From Candidatus Sulfotelmatobacter sp. (GTDB lineage Bacteria; Acidobacteriota; Terriglobia; Terriglobales; Acidobacteriaceae): a stretch of DNA of 62,181 nucleotides. Shown piece after piece: positions 10,001 to 18,197 of the stretch. The stretch covers positions 1 through 62,181 of the forward strand of contig JASHNU010000014.1 in assembly GCA_030041475.1 (NCBI GenBank), written 5' to 3'. The translations under genes and the position numbers were made by a program. Within the stretch, counting starts at the first letter, position 1, and each line of letters opens with the position of its first letter. The notes beneath the pieces are model-generated. The model did not search any database and was not told the origin of the DNA. It worked only from the letters and a program-made list of their open reading frames with translations.

Positions 10001-11829
10001 GGCGTGTTGGGATCGATGGCGTTGTAGCCGCCGTCTCCGCCGAGCACGTTGATCCATGAGGAACTGGTTGTGGCCTGATTGGTCGCGGGAGAGCCATTAT
10101 CCTGCGTGCCGCCCAGCAGCGTGTTGGGGTCGGTGGGATGCTGGGAGAAACTGACGAACTGCGTCATCGAACCCAGGTTCTGGTTGAGGTCGTCGAACTG
10201 ATTCGTGCCGGAGCAGGAGCCGGTAGTGAGGCCGCTATATCCGTCGAGAGCGCGGTAGATGCCGCCGTCGTTGGCGAAGTACATCAGGTCGTTGCTGGAA
10301 TCGCTACCGGAAGTTGGAATCAGGTACGCCAGGGCGTGCTGATCGGTATGGACGTGAGCGGGCGCGGCGATCGGATCGCATCCGTAAACGTGAGTGAGAT
10401 TTATGAATGGAGATTGCGCGCAGGAAGAGTTCTGCAGGTTAATGGAGCATTTGTAGAGGTTGATGGCTCCCGCGTATAAATCTGTGCCGGAGCCGTTGGG
10501 AACGGCGAGCAGTTCGAGATTGTAAGCGCCCTGCTCGACGCCGCAGCCATCAACGTCGCCGCAGTTCTCGATCGTCGTGTCGGAGATGGAAGTCCAGGTG
10601 TTACCGCCGTCGTGGCTTGTCCAGATGCCGCCGTCTACCGGGCTGCCGTCGGACGAGAGATAGATATACCAAGCGTACATCTCATTGCGGCCAGCGACGA
10701 CCGTGATTTCGCCGCGGTAGATGGGACAGGCGGAGCTGTTGGACGTGGATTGCGGCGGACATGCAGTCGTGCTGAGCGCAGCGCCTCCGGGCTGGTTGGC
10801 GAGACGCGTCCAGTTGACTCCGTCGGGGGAGGAATAAAAGCCGTGATAGCGAACTGCGGCGAAGAACAGGCCGGCGCTGGCGTTGTAGACAACGGACGTG
10901 GCTGAGGTCGCGTCCGTAACGTTGCCACCGGGATCGGTCAAAGCATCGTAGGTCCACGTCTGGCCGGCGTCCTGAGAGGTGTAAAGTCCGCGCGTGGTGC
11001 CGGACGTGACAGCTCCGTCAATCAGGCCGACCGATGAGGTAGCCATGGCCGCGACGACGGTGCTAGTTTGTCCCGAGGCTGTGCTGAAGGCCATGCGGGT
11101 TCCACCGAGACCGCTGAAAGAAAGGGCGCCGCTGTTGGCCGAGGAGATGAGAGTCCAGGTGCTGCCGGCATCGGCGGAGCGTAGAATGCCGAGACCGAAA
11201 TACGAATCGGCGGAGTTGTTGGCTTCGCCCGTAGCCGCGAGAATCACGGTCTGGGTGGGATCGGTGTTGCCGGGCTCGATGGCCAGGGCGCCGATCGAGA
11301 GAGTCGCTTGATCATCGGCCACAGGAGTCCAGGTTACGTTATTTGCCGTGCTGTTGGCCGCGTTGGTGGATTTCCAGATTCCGCCTTGCGCGCCGCCAAT
11401 GTAGACCGTGTTCCCGGTGGGATCGGCGGGATCGATGACAACGGCGGTCGCTCGACCGGAAACCTGGTTATAGTTTTGCGTGCCGTTGCCCGTGGCGTCA
11501 GAGGCCAGCGGAACCGGGCCGAGCGGAGACCACGGAACGGATGCAGGTTGCGCCGATCCGTCGGCGTGCGCCGCAGCGAGAGTGGCGGCACGTTGCGCGC
11601 GCATCCGCAGCTTGGCCTGATAGGCGCGGCGGCGCAGTTCGGCCGAGGGCTTGCCAGGAATGATGCGTCCGCGAAAGAACCATTCGTTGCGCTGGGCGAC
11701 GTGGTCGGCAACAGCGTCGCGAATGGCGGCTTCTGGGATGTGCTGGGGCGCGCCCTGAGCGAGCAGGCATTGAATCGGCGAGAAAACAACGGAGAATAGA
11801 ATGACAGAAAGCAGACGGCAACTTGGCAT
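7033..11829 (-). CDS. Giant secreted BNR-propeller / Ig-like / FN3 protein with internal Cys anchor
   Basis: About 1,598 residues from the ATG at 11829 (an in-frame GTG at 11841 lacks a better ribosome site). A signal peptide (LLSVILFSVVFSPIQCLLAQ) is followed by BNR/Asp-box style propeller repeats over roughly the first 850 residues (GGIWKSTNAA, GLYTSQDAGQTWT, GIWTSHDGGNTWTSI, GHVWKTTNFGAAWTDF), like sialidase/xyloglucanase propellers. Then come about five Ig-like beta domains rich in Ser/Thr. Near residues 1415-1435 there is a membrane helix, a basic stretch, a second hydrophobic stretch ending LPSCGG, a poly-Gly tract, and finally an FN3 domain plus a short Ig-like tail. Adhesion or glycan binding is plausible but no catalytic residues could be assigned. 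Confidence 0.85.
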   Translation of the reverse strand: MPSCRLLSVILFSVVFSPIQCLLAQGAPQHIPEAAIRDAVADHVAQRNEWFFRGRIIPGKPSAELRRRAYQAKLRMRAQRAATLAAAHADGSAQPASVPWSPLGPVPLASDATGNGTQNYNQVSGRATAVVIDPADPTGNTVYIGGAQGGIWKSTNAANSTANNVTWTPVADDQATLSIGALAIEPGNTDPTQTVILAATGEANNSADSYFGLGILRSADAGSTWTLISSANSGALSFSGLGGTRMAFSTASGQTSTVVAAMATSSVGLIDGAVTSGTTRGLYTSQDAGQTWTYDALTDPGGNVTDATSATSVVYNASAGLFFAAVRYHGFYSSPDGVNWTRLANQPGGAALSTTACPPQSTSNSSACPIYRGEITVVAGRNEMYAWYIYLSSDGSPVDGGIWTSHDGGNTWTSISDTTIENCGDVDGCGVEQGAYNLELLAVPNGSGTDLYAGAINLYKCSINLQNSSCAQSPFINLTHVYGCDPIAAPAHVHTDQHALAYLIPTSGSDSSNDLMYFANDGGIYRALDGYSGLTTGSCSGTNQFDDLNQNLGSMTQFVSFSQHPTDPNTLLGGTQDNGSPATNQATTSSSWINVLGGDGGYNAIDPNTPLNFYASNPDVPPGGLGIQLCPDGVNCVDSTFSFVVTSSTVGGDDGAFYFPYILDPQSTSSLIVGTCRIWRGPRTGGTYTVLSPNFDTLGPGTCSGSEINLVRAIAAGGPIDTNGSLVVYATTSGQGPIDGPLSSPLGGQVWVTTNATAGASSFSNVTGNGPQGSINPNQFPVSSVAIDSSDATGATAYVTVMGFTGGPGHVWKTTNFGAAWTDFTANLPDSPANAVVVDPVNAQVYVGTDVGVFVSSTSSANWTEVGPNPDSGQSGFLPNVAVTALGLFNSDGEELLRASTYGRGVWQFPVAVTPDYALAISNSPLVGFDGQPSTFNGTASSLNGYASSVTLSCVAGTTPPPSTCTVSPSTLTPASNTPFTVTVAATSGNYSFKIQAVGSDPNQITQLVPVTFYVVGFQLSTPSPSSVTVPRGTASSPVSFQITAAASFNQSVNVSCNPGIANATCALTPSTTVNPTSTSPVNMTASVAVPAATVPGNYTATIQAETASAPATLSTAFALNVTTNPNFNLTEPTAFPEVNADSTGTSGSISITAQDGFSGTVTLSCPSTYGANSCSVSPTTVNSFPATATLVINGASFAPGSYSLTITGTSGSLTNSVVVPFHVGDYSISGTQSLAVYPGGQGVANLTFTSLDLYTGKINATCDASALSGAQCVTSPANPLSLASGGTASLTVTINIPNNAANGNYNVSVSTKDSTGEPSHNFTIAFTVSPDFLVTSSTSSQTVNAGQTSGPYNLTVQPVGSAFNSPVTLSCSGLPPGAQCLFAPSTPVTPGSSAVDVVMNISTTANSHRASRSNVLFYSLGLLLPAIVIGWAKGKGRRSRKPLSSLALLGLLAFALYLPSCGGVSSGGGGGGGNCSSTPGIPSGLVASSTTSTGTTLSWGPSTTTAGCSVLGYPVYQDGSSIATATGTTYNVTGLSASTTYSFSVAAGDSAGVSAQSVPISVTTSDGGTAYTITVTGTAPGTPADAGQSTQVTLVVN

Positions 11830-11866
11830 GACGACTCTCACCTGCCAGTATGGAAAGGGGCGATTC

Positions 11867-12736
11867 GTGATTCAACGCAAAAGCTGTGCTGAAAGCGACG
11901 CCTGGCCCACTTCGGGAAAAATTGTGTGCGCAGAATCACATTTTTGGCTTAACTCGAGATTCGGCTTCATCGTGCTCGCTGCCGCGAGCCTTCTTCTGTG
12001 CACTGCGCTTTCACCGGCGCAGCAGAACTCGACGTCCAAGGAAATCATTGTTGCGGCGGCCGCAGACCTCAGCACCGTCCTGCAGGAGATCTCCGACCGC
12101 TACAAAAACAACACGGGCGTGACGGTGAAGCTGTCGTTTGAGGCCTCCGGCGCGCTCACCCAGCAGATTCAGAACGGTGCTCCGTTCGATGTGTTCTTTT
12201 CGGCGGACATGGATTATCCGCGGCAGCTGATAGCCGCTGGATTGGCAGATGGTGCGAGCCCGTATCAGTATGCCCTGGGAAAGCTCGTGCTCTGGGTCCC
12301 GGCAGATTCGCCGCTCGACGTGGATCACAAAGGGGTGAGTGTGCTTCTCGATCCATCGGTGAAGAAAATCGCGATTGCGAATCCGCAACACGCGCCGTAT
12401 GGACGGGCCGCGGTGGCGGCGCTGCGGCACGCGGGAATGTACGATCAGATTCAGAATCGGCTCGTGCTGGGTGAAAATGTCTCGCAGGCGGCGCAGTTCG
12501 CGGAATCGGGCAACGCGCAAGCCGGATTCGTGGCTTTGGCCCACGCCGTCGCGCCGGCGATGCAAGGCAAAGGAAAATACTGGGTAGTCCCGGCGGATTA
12601 CTATCCAGCGCTCGCGCAGGGTGTGGTGGTGCTCGCGCATTCGCAACACAAGAAGGAAGCAGGAGAATTTCTGGAGTTCGTGAGGAGCAAGGACGCAACT
12701 GAGTTGCTCAGAAAATATGGGTTCGAGGTGCAGTGA
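11867..12736 (+). CDS. modA: Molybdate ABC transporter, substrate-binding protein
   Basis: A type-2 periplasmic binding protein of about 290 residues. I chose the GTG at 11867 because GGAAAGGGG stands 6 bp upstream and because an ATG at 11801 would overlap the divergent gene; a GTG at 11924 would give a shorter n-region before the hydrophobic signal sequence. Mature-protein motifs match ModA: IIVAAAADLSTVLQEI, then GASGALTQQIQNGAPFDVFFSAD with A in place of the usual S, and AIANPQHAPYGRAAVAAL. It binds molybdate (or tungstate) in the periplasm for ModBC. First gene of a modABC run. Confidence 0.92.
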   Translation: MIQRKSCAESDAWPTSGKIVCAESHFWLNSRFGFIVLAAASLLLCTALSPAQQNSTSKEIIVAAAADLSTVLQEISDRYKNNTGVTVKLSFEASGALTQQIQNGAPFDVFFSADMDYPRQLIAAGLADGASPYQYALGKLVLWVPADSPLDVDHKGVSVLLDPSVKKIAIANPQHAPYGRAAVAALRHAGMYDQIQNRLVLGENVSQAAQFAESGNAQAGFVALAHAVAPAMQGKGKYWVVPADYYPALAQGVVVLAHSQHKKEAGEFLEFVRSKDATELLRKYGFEVQ

Positions 12737-12742
12737 AGCCCT

Positions 12743-12793
12743 GGGCTAAAGCCCCTTATGACGATTGGAGGCTGACGGCACGGCTGAAGCCGT
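12743..12793 (+). repeat. Paired mini-hairpin repeat, copy A
   Basis: Two perfect stems lie in the 69-bp gap between modA and modB. The first, 12743-12754, is GGGCT-AA-AGCCC; the second, 12780-12793, is ACGGCT-GA-AGCCGT. Their centres are 38 bp apart and a pyrimidine run (CCCTTCCC) follows. The same arrangement recurs at 17478-17529, 21738-21791 and 60759-60829. Confidence 0.75.
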
Positions 12794-12805
12794 ACCCTTC
12801 CCGCA

Positions 12806-13483
12806 ATGATTGACTGGCAGGCATTCTGGCTCACGGTGCAACTGGCGGTGGTCGTATCGGCCATTTTGCTGGTCGTGGGCCTGCCGGTAGCGTACTGGAT
12901 TGCTTTCTCCCGCTGGCGCTGGAAATTTCTGGTGGAGACGGTAGTAGCACTGCCCATTGTTCTGCCACCGACGGTGCTGGGATTCTATGTGCTGGTCGCG
13001 TTGGGGCCGCACAGTCCGCTGGGGCGATGGTGGATCTCCCTGACCGGCCACACGCCGGCTTTCACCTTCAGCGGGCTGGTAATCGGGTCGATCCTGTACA
13101 GCCTGCCGTTCGCTGTGCAGCCGTTTGCCGCGTCATTTGCGGGCGTGGACCGCAAGCTGATCGCGGCTTCGGCGACGCTGGGAGCGTCGCCGTTACGGAC
13201 ATTCTTTCGTGTGATCGTACCGCTCTCGTTACCCGGGCTGGTCACGGGCGCAGCCTTGAGCTTCGCTCACACGATGGGTGAGTTCGGCGTGGTGCTCATG
13301 GTGGGAGGCAATATTCCCGGCGTCACGCGGACGGTTTCGATTGACATCTATGACCGGGTGCAGGTTTCGGACTATGCCGGCGCGAATGCCACGGCGCTGG
13401 TGCTGCTGGTGTTCTGCTTTGCGGTGCTGGCCCTCGTGTACAGCGTGAATCGAAAGGCGTGGCCGGCGGGCCCGGCGAAATAA
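12806..13483 (+). CDS. modB: Molybdate ABC transporter, permease
   Basis: A 225-residue inner-membrane permease with about five to six membrane helices. The cytoplasmic EAA-type coupling loop is visible (AASATLGASPLRTFFRVIVPLSLPGLVTGAALSF, residues about 119-152), and the ending FAHTMGEFGVVLMVGGNIPG is the ModB signature after that loop. It forms the channel for molybdate together with ModC. It lies 69 bp after modA, with the mini-hairpin repeat in between, and 6 bp before modC, which implies co-transcription. Confidence 0.95.
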   Translation: MIDWQAFWLTVQLAVVVSAILLVVGLPVAYWIAFSRWRWKFLVETVVALPIVLPPTVLGFYVLVALGPHSPLGRWWISLTGHTPAFTFSGLVIGSILYSLPFAVQPFAASFAGVDRKLIAASATLGASPLRTFFRVIVPLSLPGLVTGAALSFAHTMGEFGVVLMVGGNIPGVTRTVSIDIYDRVQVSDYAGANATALVLLVFCFAVLALVYSVNRKAWPAGPAK

Positions 13484-13489
13484 AGGACG

Positions 13490-14689
13490 ATGACGGAGAC
13501 CCGCACAGTCGAAGTCGTAGGGACGAGGCCGTTGGCGTCAAGAGCTCACGCCGCGGGCGATATTCTCCTCTCCGCGCAAGTCAGTAAGCGTCTGGCCGGG
13601 CCGGGACAAGAGTTCGTTCTGGACATCGAATTTCAGGCTGCCGCGGGATTCACGATTCTGTTTGGCGCCTCTGGAGCAGGCAAGACGACTCTGCTCGATT
13701 GCGTTGCAGGACTAACGCAGCCCGACGGCGGAAGGATTGCCGTCGGGGCGCGCGTGTTGTTCGAGAGTGTTCGCCAGATTGATATTCCAACGGCCCATCG
13801 GCGCGTCGGCTACGTATTCCAGGATCTGGCTCTTTTCCCGCACCTCACGGTCGAGCAGAATGTGCAGTATGGACTTGCACACCTGGCGCAGACGGAACGC
13901 CATGAGCGTGCCGCTGCGATTCTTCAGGCATTTCGAATTGGAGATCTGGCGCGGCGCTCAGCGCGCGAGATTTCCGGCGGCGAGCGCCAGCGCGTGGCCC
14001 TGGCACGGACGCTCGTGACCGATCCTTCGGCGCTGCTGCTCGATGAACCCCTGGCGGCGCTGGATGCACCCTCCAAGGCGAAAATCATTGACGACCTGCG
14101 GGAATGGAATCGACTGCACGGAATTCCCATCCTTTATGTCACGCACAGCCGCGAGGAGGTCTTTGCCCTCGGCGAGCGCGTGCTGGTGCTGGATGCGGGA
14201 CGCATTGTCGCGCACGGCACGCCGCACGAGGTTTTGCGCGCACCTCAGGTCGAAACGGTCGCGCAGCTTGCGGGCTTCGAGAATATTTTCGATGCCGTGG
14301 TAGAGGCGGTGCGTCCGGAGCGCGGCACGATGACGTGCCGGCTTATTCAGCATCCTGTGCCTGCCTATGGGAGTGGCGGTCCTTTCCTCATCGAAACTCC
14401 GCTTGTGCGCGGTGGGGTGGGATCGGCGATGCGCGTGGGCATTCGCGCGGGCGACATTCTGCTGGCGACCGTAGCGCCGACAGGGCTGAGCGCGCGCAAC
14501 GTGCTGCCTGGGCAGATTGCCTCACTTGAGCAGCGGGATGTGATCGTCGCGGCGCGCGTGAAGTGCAGAGGCGAAGTCGAGATGGAAGTTCATTTAACGC
14601 TGGCGGCACGCGATTCGCTGCAACTAGCGCTGGGAAAAGAAGTGTGGCTGGTGATCAAGACGCATTCCTGCCACTTGATGCAGAAGTGA
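13490..14689 (+). CDS. modC: Molybdate ABC transporter, ATP-binding protein
   Basis: A 399-residue ATPase. Walker A GASGAGKT is at 59-66, the Q-loop glutamine at 111, the signature SGGERQR at 162-168, Walker B LLLDEP at 182-187 and the switch histidine at 219. The C-terminal 100 or so residues (VLPGQIASLEQRDVIVAARVKCRGEV and onward) look like the mop/TOBE molybdate-binding domain that lets ModC sense molybdate. Some 25 extra residues precede the usual ModC start; a start further in cannot be excluded. Energises ModB and is the last gene of modABC. Confidence 0.95.
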   Translation: MTETRTVEVVGTRPLASRAHAAGDILLSAQVSKRLAGPGQEFVLDIEFQAAAGFTILFGASGAGKTTLLDCVAGLTQPDGGRIAVGARVLFESVRQIDIPTAHRRVGYVFQDLALFPHLTVEQNVQYGLAHLAQTERHERAAAILQAFRIGDLARRSAREISGGERQRVALARTLVTDPSALLLDEPLAALDAPSKAKIIDDLREWNRLHGIPILYVTHSREEVFALGERVLVLDAGRIVAHGTPHEVLRAPQVETVAQLAGFENIFDAVVEAVRPERGTMTCRLIQHPVPAYGSGGPFLIETPLVRGGVGSAMRVGIRAGDILLATVAPTGLSARNVLPGQIASLEQRDVIVAARVKCRGEVEMEVHLTLAARDSLQLALGKEVWLVIKTHSCHLMQK

Positions 14690-14711
14690 AATTTACGTCT
14701 GCCCGGCGGAA

Positions 14712-14753
14712 ATGCCCGCAACCGGGCATCCCGATGTCGTTGACCATTTTTTT
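14712..14753 (+). terminator. Possible terminator after modC
   Basis: A perfect 7-bp stem, ATGCCCG-CAAC-CGGGCAT (14712-14729), follows the modC stop. The T7 run comes only 17 bp later (14747-14753), so this is not a textbook intrinsic terminator and may instead be part of the next gene's promoter region, where TTGACC lies at 14740-14745. Confidence 0.3.
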
Positions 14754-14818
14754 ACATCTTAATTACAAACCAGTCTTTGCAACCTTGTAGCATCGAAGCC
14801 TTAGTTTGGGAGGCTCTC

Positions 14819-16327
14819 ATGACATGCCAGCCGCGGATGAAAATGTCTGTCTTTTCCGTCTTACTTCTCGGCGTTATCTCCACCTTGTTCGTTCCCTCTG
14901 CGGTTGCCCAGACCGGCTCCTGGCTCACTCATGCTCATGATGCGCAGCACACAGCGGTATCGACGGTTGCGTCGCAGCCGCTGGCCAGGATTCACTGGCA
15001 GACACCAGTCGATCTGAATCCGCCGACCGGGGAGATTCTGATTCACTACGGCTCGCCGCTGGTAACGGCGGCAAATACGGTCATCGTACCGGTGAAGACC
15101 GGCACGAATAGTTTTCGAGTCGAGGCTCACGCGGGCGCAAGCGGTGCGCTTCTGTGGATGCAGAATACTCGGTATCAGGCGCCATCGGCCGGCTTCATGC
15201 CGGGGCTTGGAGTAACAATTTACAAGAACCGGCTTCTGGTTCCCGATATCGGCGGACTGGTCATGGCGCGCAGGAACCCGGACCAGACGACTGGCTCTGT
15301 AACGGACCTGGCGTTCTATGGCCTGGCAAACTACAAAGCCGACCCGACGGTCTACGATCAGAATGTACAAATCAACACGCCACTCACTACGGACGCAAAT
15401 GGCAATCTCTTCTTCGGCTTTCTAGCGCTCGGGTCGACACCGGTCGGGCTGGTGAGCGGCCTGGCCAGGATCGACTCCACGGGCCAGGGCACATGGGTTT
15501 CGGCAGCGGCACTCAGCGGCGATTCATCGATCACAGAAGTGGCGATGAGCTGTGCACCCGCGCTGTCGAACGATGGATCGGCACTTTATGTCGCGGTAAG
15601 TAGCGGCGGTTGGGGACACGGCTATCTGCTGGAACTCGACAGCACGACGCTGGCGGTCTTCAACAAGGTGGCGCTAATCGACCCGTCGTCCGGTGAGGAC
15701 GCCATTGTGACCGACGAGAGCAGCGCGACTCCCACGGTCGGGCCTGACGGCGACGTGTACTACGGCGTGCTCGAAAACCCGTTCCCGGATCACAACGATC
15801 GGGGCTGGATGTTGCACTTCAGTGGCGATCTCACGCAAACAAAGCTGCCCGGAAGTTTTGGCTGGGATGATACGCCCTCGATCGTGGATGCGACCCTGGT
15901 GGCGAGCTATACCGGCAAGTCGAAGTACTTGGTGATGACGAAGTACAACAACTATATCGGCATCGGCTCGGGGAACGGCCGTAATCGCGTGGCGATCCTC
16001 GACCCGAACACCAGCCAGGATGATCCGATCATCCCCACTACGAAAGTGATGAAAGCCGTCATTACGCAGCTTGGCGTAACCCCTGATCCTGCTGGCGGCG
16101 TGAAAGAATGGTGCATCAACACGGCTGCAGTCGATCCATTCACCAAGGCAGTCATGGTGAACAGCGAAGACGGCAATCTCTACCGCTGGGACCTGACAAC
16201 GAATACGCTGTCGCAAAAGGTTCAGCTCTCAAGCGGGATCGGCGAGGCCTATACTCCGACGCTGATTGGAGCAGACGGAACCGTATACGCGATCAACCAA
16301 GCGGTGTTGGACGCCGTGGGGCAATAG
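14819..16327 (+). CDS. PQQ-like beta-propeller protein, exported
   Basis: About 502 residues from the ATG at 14819, which has GGGAGG 5 bp upstream; a TTG 42 bp earlier lacks one. A signal peptide (MSVFSVLLLGVISTLFVPSAVAQ, residues about 7-29) precedes repeats of a beta-propeller (SPLVTAANTVIVPV, GLGVTIYKNRLLVPDIGG, TPTVGPDGDVYYGVLENP, MVNSEDGNLYRWDL). No PQQ-ligating dehydrogenase residues or haem motif were seen, so it is better called a propeller of unknown binding partner. Its last 79 bp overlap the 3' end of the convergent glycosyltransferase gene. Confidence 0.75.
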   Translation: MTCQPRMKMSVFSVLLLGVISTLFVPSAVAQTGSWLTHAHDAQHTAVSTVASQPLARIHWQTPVDLNPPTGEILIHYGSPLVTAANTVIVPVKTGTNSFRVEAHAGASGALLWMQNTRYQAPSAGFMPGLGVTIYKNRLLVPDIGGLVMARRNPDQTTGSVTDLAFYGLANYKADPTVYDQNVQINTPLTTDANGNLFFGFLALGSTPVGLVSGLARIDSTGQGTWVSAAALSGDSSITEVAMSCAPALSNDGSALYVAVSSGGWGHGYLLELDSTTLAVFNKVALIDPSSGEDAIVTDESSATPTVGPDGDVYYGVLENPFPDHNDRGWMLHFSGDLTQTKLPGSFGWDDTPSIVDATLVASYTGKSKYLVMTKYNNYIGIGSGNGRNRVAILDPNTSQDDPIIPTTKVMKAVITQLGVTPDPAGGVKEWCINTAAVDPFTKAVMVNSEDGNLYRWDLTTNTLSQKVQLSSGIGEAYTPTLIGADGTVYAINQAVLDAVGQ

Positions 16328-18153
16328 CAGCGAGGCGGGGAGTGCGATGTTAGTGCGCGAGCGAAGCTCTCTCTATCGCCGCGACCCACGAGCTTCGCGT
16401 CCACAACCTGCTCTTTCGCCAGTTCAATCACCGCGACCCACTGGCCCTTGCGCTCTTCCGAAAACACGATGTGGCCGCCGAGAATCTGCGCTGCAGCCGC
16501 GGGCGGCAGATCGCGATGAAAGCCGAAGAATCGCCGCTTGAGATTGGTCCACTTCCTGCCAAGTGACGAATTCCAGCGGTCGAGCAGTGGACGCAGCGGC
16601 TCGACCTTCGTCGAGAACACCAGCGCGACTTCATAACGCGAGCGGAAATCGGCTGCGGAAAGCACTTGTTCGAGAGAGAAGTCCTCGATCCGCACCACCT
16701 GCACCGGACGCGTGACGTAGCCCAGCCAGGGGCGCGTCAGTTCGTCCGACGCGGGCCACGCGGTGAGCACGTGCGCCATGGGATAGCGCGCTTCGAGGAA
16801 GCGCTCTGCGTCCTGGTGCAGTACGATGTAGTCGCGGTAGGCGAGATTGTCTTCGGGCGAAAATCCATACGGCGGATTCCAGAACCATGCGGCGACGAAT
16901 GCGGCGGCAATCACAGTTACGGCCGGGATCCAGTAGCGCAGTCGGCGGCGCAGCGTCGAAACCGCGACGATGATCACGAGCGGAACCGCAGGCAGCATGT
17001 AGCGGGCCAGGACCGCGCCGCCAACCAACGCCATTGCGATTACATACACCTTCACGACCGCGAGGAAAACCATTTGGGCTGGGATTGAAATGCGCTGGCG
17101 GGAAGTTCCTGTCGAGCTTCGCTCGACCTGGCCGGGTCCCCTCGACTCCGCTCGGGACAGGCTCCGACGCGGCCCCACACGATCACGGACGAATGCGGCT
17201 GTCCCTACATGATCCGTGACTGGCGGCAGGAGCATCGCCAGCAACATCGAAGCGGTCAGTAGCCACAGGTGCATGTAGCCGAATGTCTGCCACAGACGCA
17301 GCACAAGCGCGAGGAGGAAGCGCAACGGATTGAGCGTGGCGGCGACGTTGTAGCGGAAGAATTCCGGATTGCCGAAGATGTATCCCGTGCCCGCATAGTG
17401 GTAGGAATACCAGAGCGCGAGAGGCAGGATGGGCCCGAGCAGCGGAAGAATGCGGCGCTTCGTTGTGAGAGCCACCGGGGCTGAAGCCCACCCCGATTCA
17501 ACGCCGCGAACGCGGCCCTGAAGGGCCGCTCTTCCACGCTCCGGTATCACACGCTGAAAGAATTCCGACATCAACACCGCCAGTGGGGCGAGAATCGCAG
17601 TTTCCTTTGCCAGCGCCGCGAGCGAAAACCAGATCGCCACCGCGACTGGCCGATCCTCCAAATACGCACACAAACCCCAGAACGTGAGTCCCGCGGCTGC
17701 GAGATCCACTTGGGCCAGCGAACTCTGCGCAAAAACCACGGGATAAAATGCGGTGCATATCGTCGATGCGACGGCGACCTCTACATTCGCCACGACCTGG
17801 GCGAGGCGAAAAACTCCCAGCAGCACGAACGCCGCGATCATCAGCATAGCGGAGCGCGTCACCAGCGGCGCGTAGCCAACCACCTTCCACCACAGAGCCA
17901 CCCACGCCATGACCAGCGGCGGGTGGGCGTTCGAGACGGTGGTGTGCGGGATCAGGCTTCCCGTAAGCAGCAGGTCGCGCGCGGCGGGGACGTAATATCC
18001 CGCTTCGTCCCAGAAATAAGGAAGCCCAAGCAGGGGCGAGTGCAGGAGAAAGATGCCGAGAAAAATGACCGCGAACACCAAAGCTGGTTGGTTGGCCAAC
18101 TTCAAGATCGGTCGCGGATTTTCACGGATGCTCGCAGATGGTTCTTTTGCCAT
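16249..18153 (-). CDS. GT-C membrane glycosyltransferase (GT39/ArnT-like) with in-frame repeat insertions
   Basis: About 634 residues from the ATG at 18153; the open frame continues upstream to 18609 but that part runs over the DUF3467 gene and has no domain-like character. Multiple membrane helices and the first-loop acidic motif (LPYFWDEAGYYVPAARDLLLTG is residues about 45-66; D and E are the likely catalytic/metal pair) identify a polyprenyl-phosphate-sugar transferase like GT39 or ArnT. Two hydrophilic stretches rich in Arg/Gly/Ser, encoded at about 17470-17555 and 17085-17222, coincide with palindromic repeats and interrupt loops between helices. The frame is intact through both. The C-terminus overlaps the convergent propeller gene by 79 bp. 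Confidence 0.82.
   Translation of the reverse strand: MAKEPSASIRENPRPILKLANQPALVFAVIFLGIFLLHSPLLGLPYFWDEAGYYVPAARDLLLTGSLIPHTTVSNAHPPLVMAWVALWWKVVGYAPLVTRSAMLMIAAFVLLGVFRLAQVVANVEVAVASTICTAFYPVVFAQSSLAQVDLAAAGLTFWGLCAYLEDRPVAVAIWFSLAALAKETAILAPLAVLMSEFFQRVIPERGRAALQGRVRGVESGWASAPVALTTKRRILPLLGPILPLALWYSYHYAGTGYIFGNPEFFRYNVAATLNPLRFLLALVLRLWQTFGYMHLWLLTASMLLAMLLPPVTDHVGTAAFVRDRVGPRRSLSRAESRGPGQVERSSTGTSRQRISIPAQMVFLAVVKVYVIAMALVGGAVLARYMLPAVPLVIIVAVSTLRRRLRYWIPAVTVIAAAFVAAWFWNPPYGFSPEDNLAYRDYIVLHQDAERFLEARYPMAHVLTAWPASDELTRPWLGYVTRPVQVVRIEDFSLEQVLSAADFRSRYEVALVFSTKVEPLRPLLDRWNSSLGRKWTNLKRRFFGFHRDLPPAAAAQILGGHIVFSEERKGQWVAVIELAKEQVVDAKLVGRGDRESFARALTSHSPPRCYCPTASNTAWLIAYTVPSAPISVGV
17085..17222. 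repeat. Palindromic repeat inside glycosyltransferase frame (element 2)
   Basis: This stretch holds TCGAGC-TTCG-like hairpins (GTCGAGC..GCTCGAC near 17111-17128), a CTCGACTCCGCTCGGGAC module and an inverted pair TCACGGA (17183-17189) / TCCGTGA (17213-17219). The 23 bases at 17196-17218 match 44498-44520 with one mismatch. On the coding strand it reads through without stop as a basic, low-complexity peptide between two membrane helices. Confidence 0.7.
17470..17540 (+). repeat. Paired mini-hairpin repeat, copy B, inside glycosyltransferase frame
   Basis: GGGCT-GA-AGCCC at 17478-17489 and GCGGCCCT-GA-AGGGCCGC at 17512-17529, centres 37 bp apart. Both stems are perfect. It is the same pair arrangement as at 12743, 21738 and 60759, but here it is translated on the opposite strand. 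Confidence 0.75.
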
Positions 18154-18197
18154 TCCTTGTTTTGATCCGCGTGAATCCGTGGCGAAGAATCTTAGCG

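Noticed and set aside
11700-11866. Molybdenum-cofactor riboswitch upstream of modA
   Set aside because: Most of this DNA is the start of the divergent coding gene and no suitable fold was evident.
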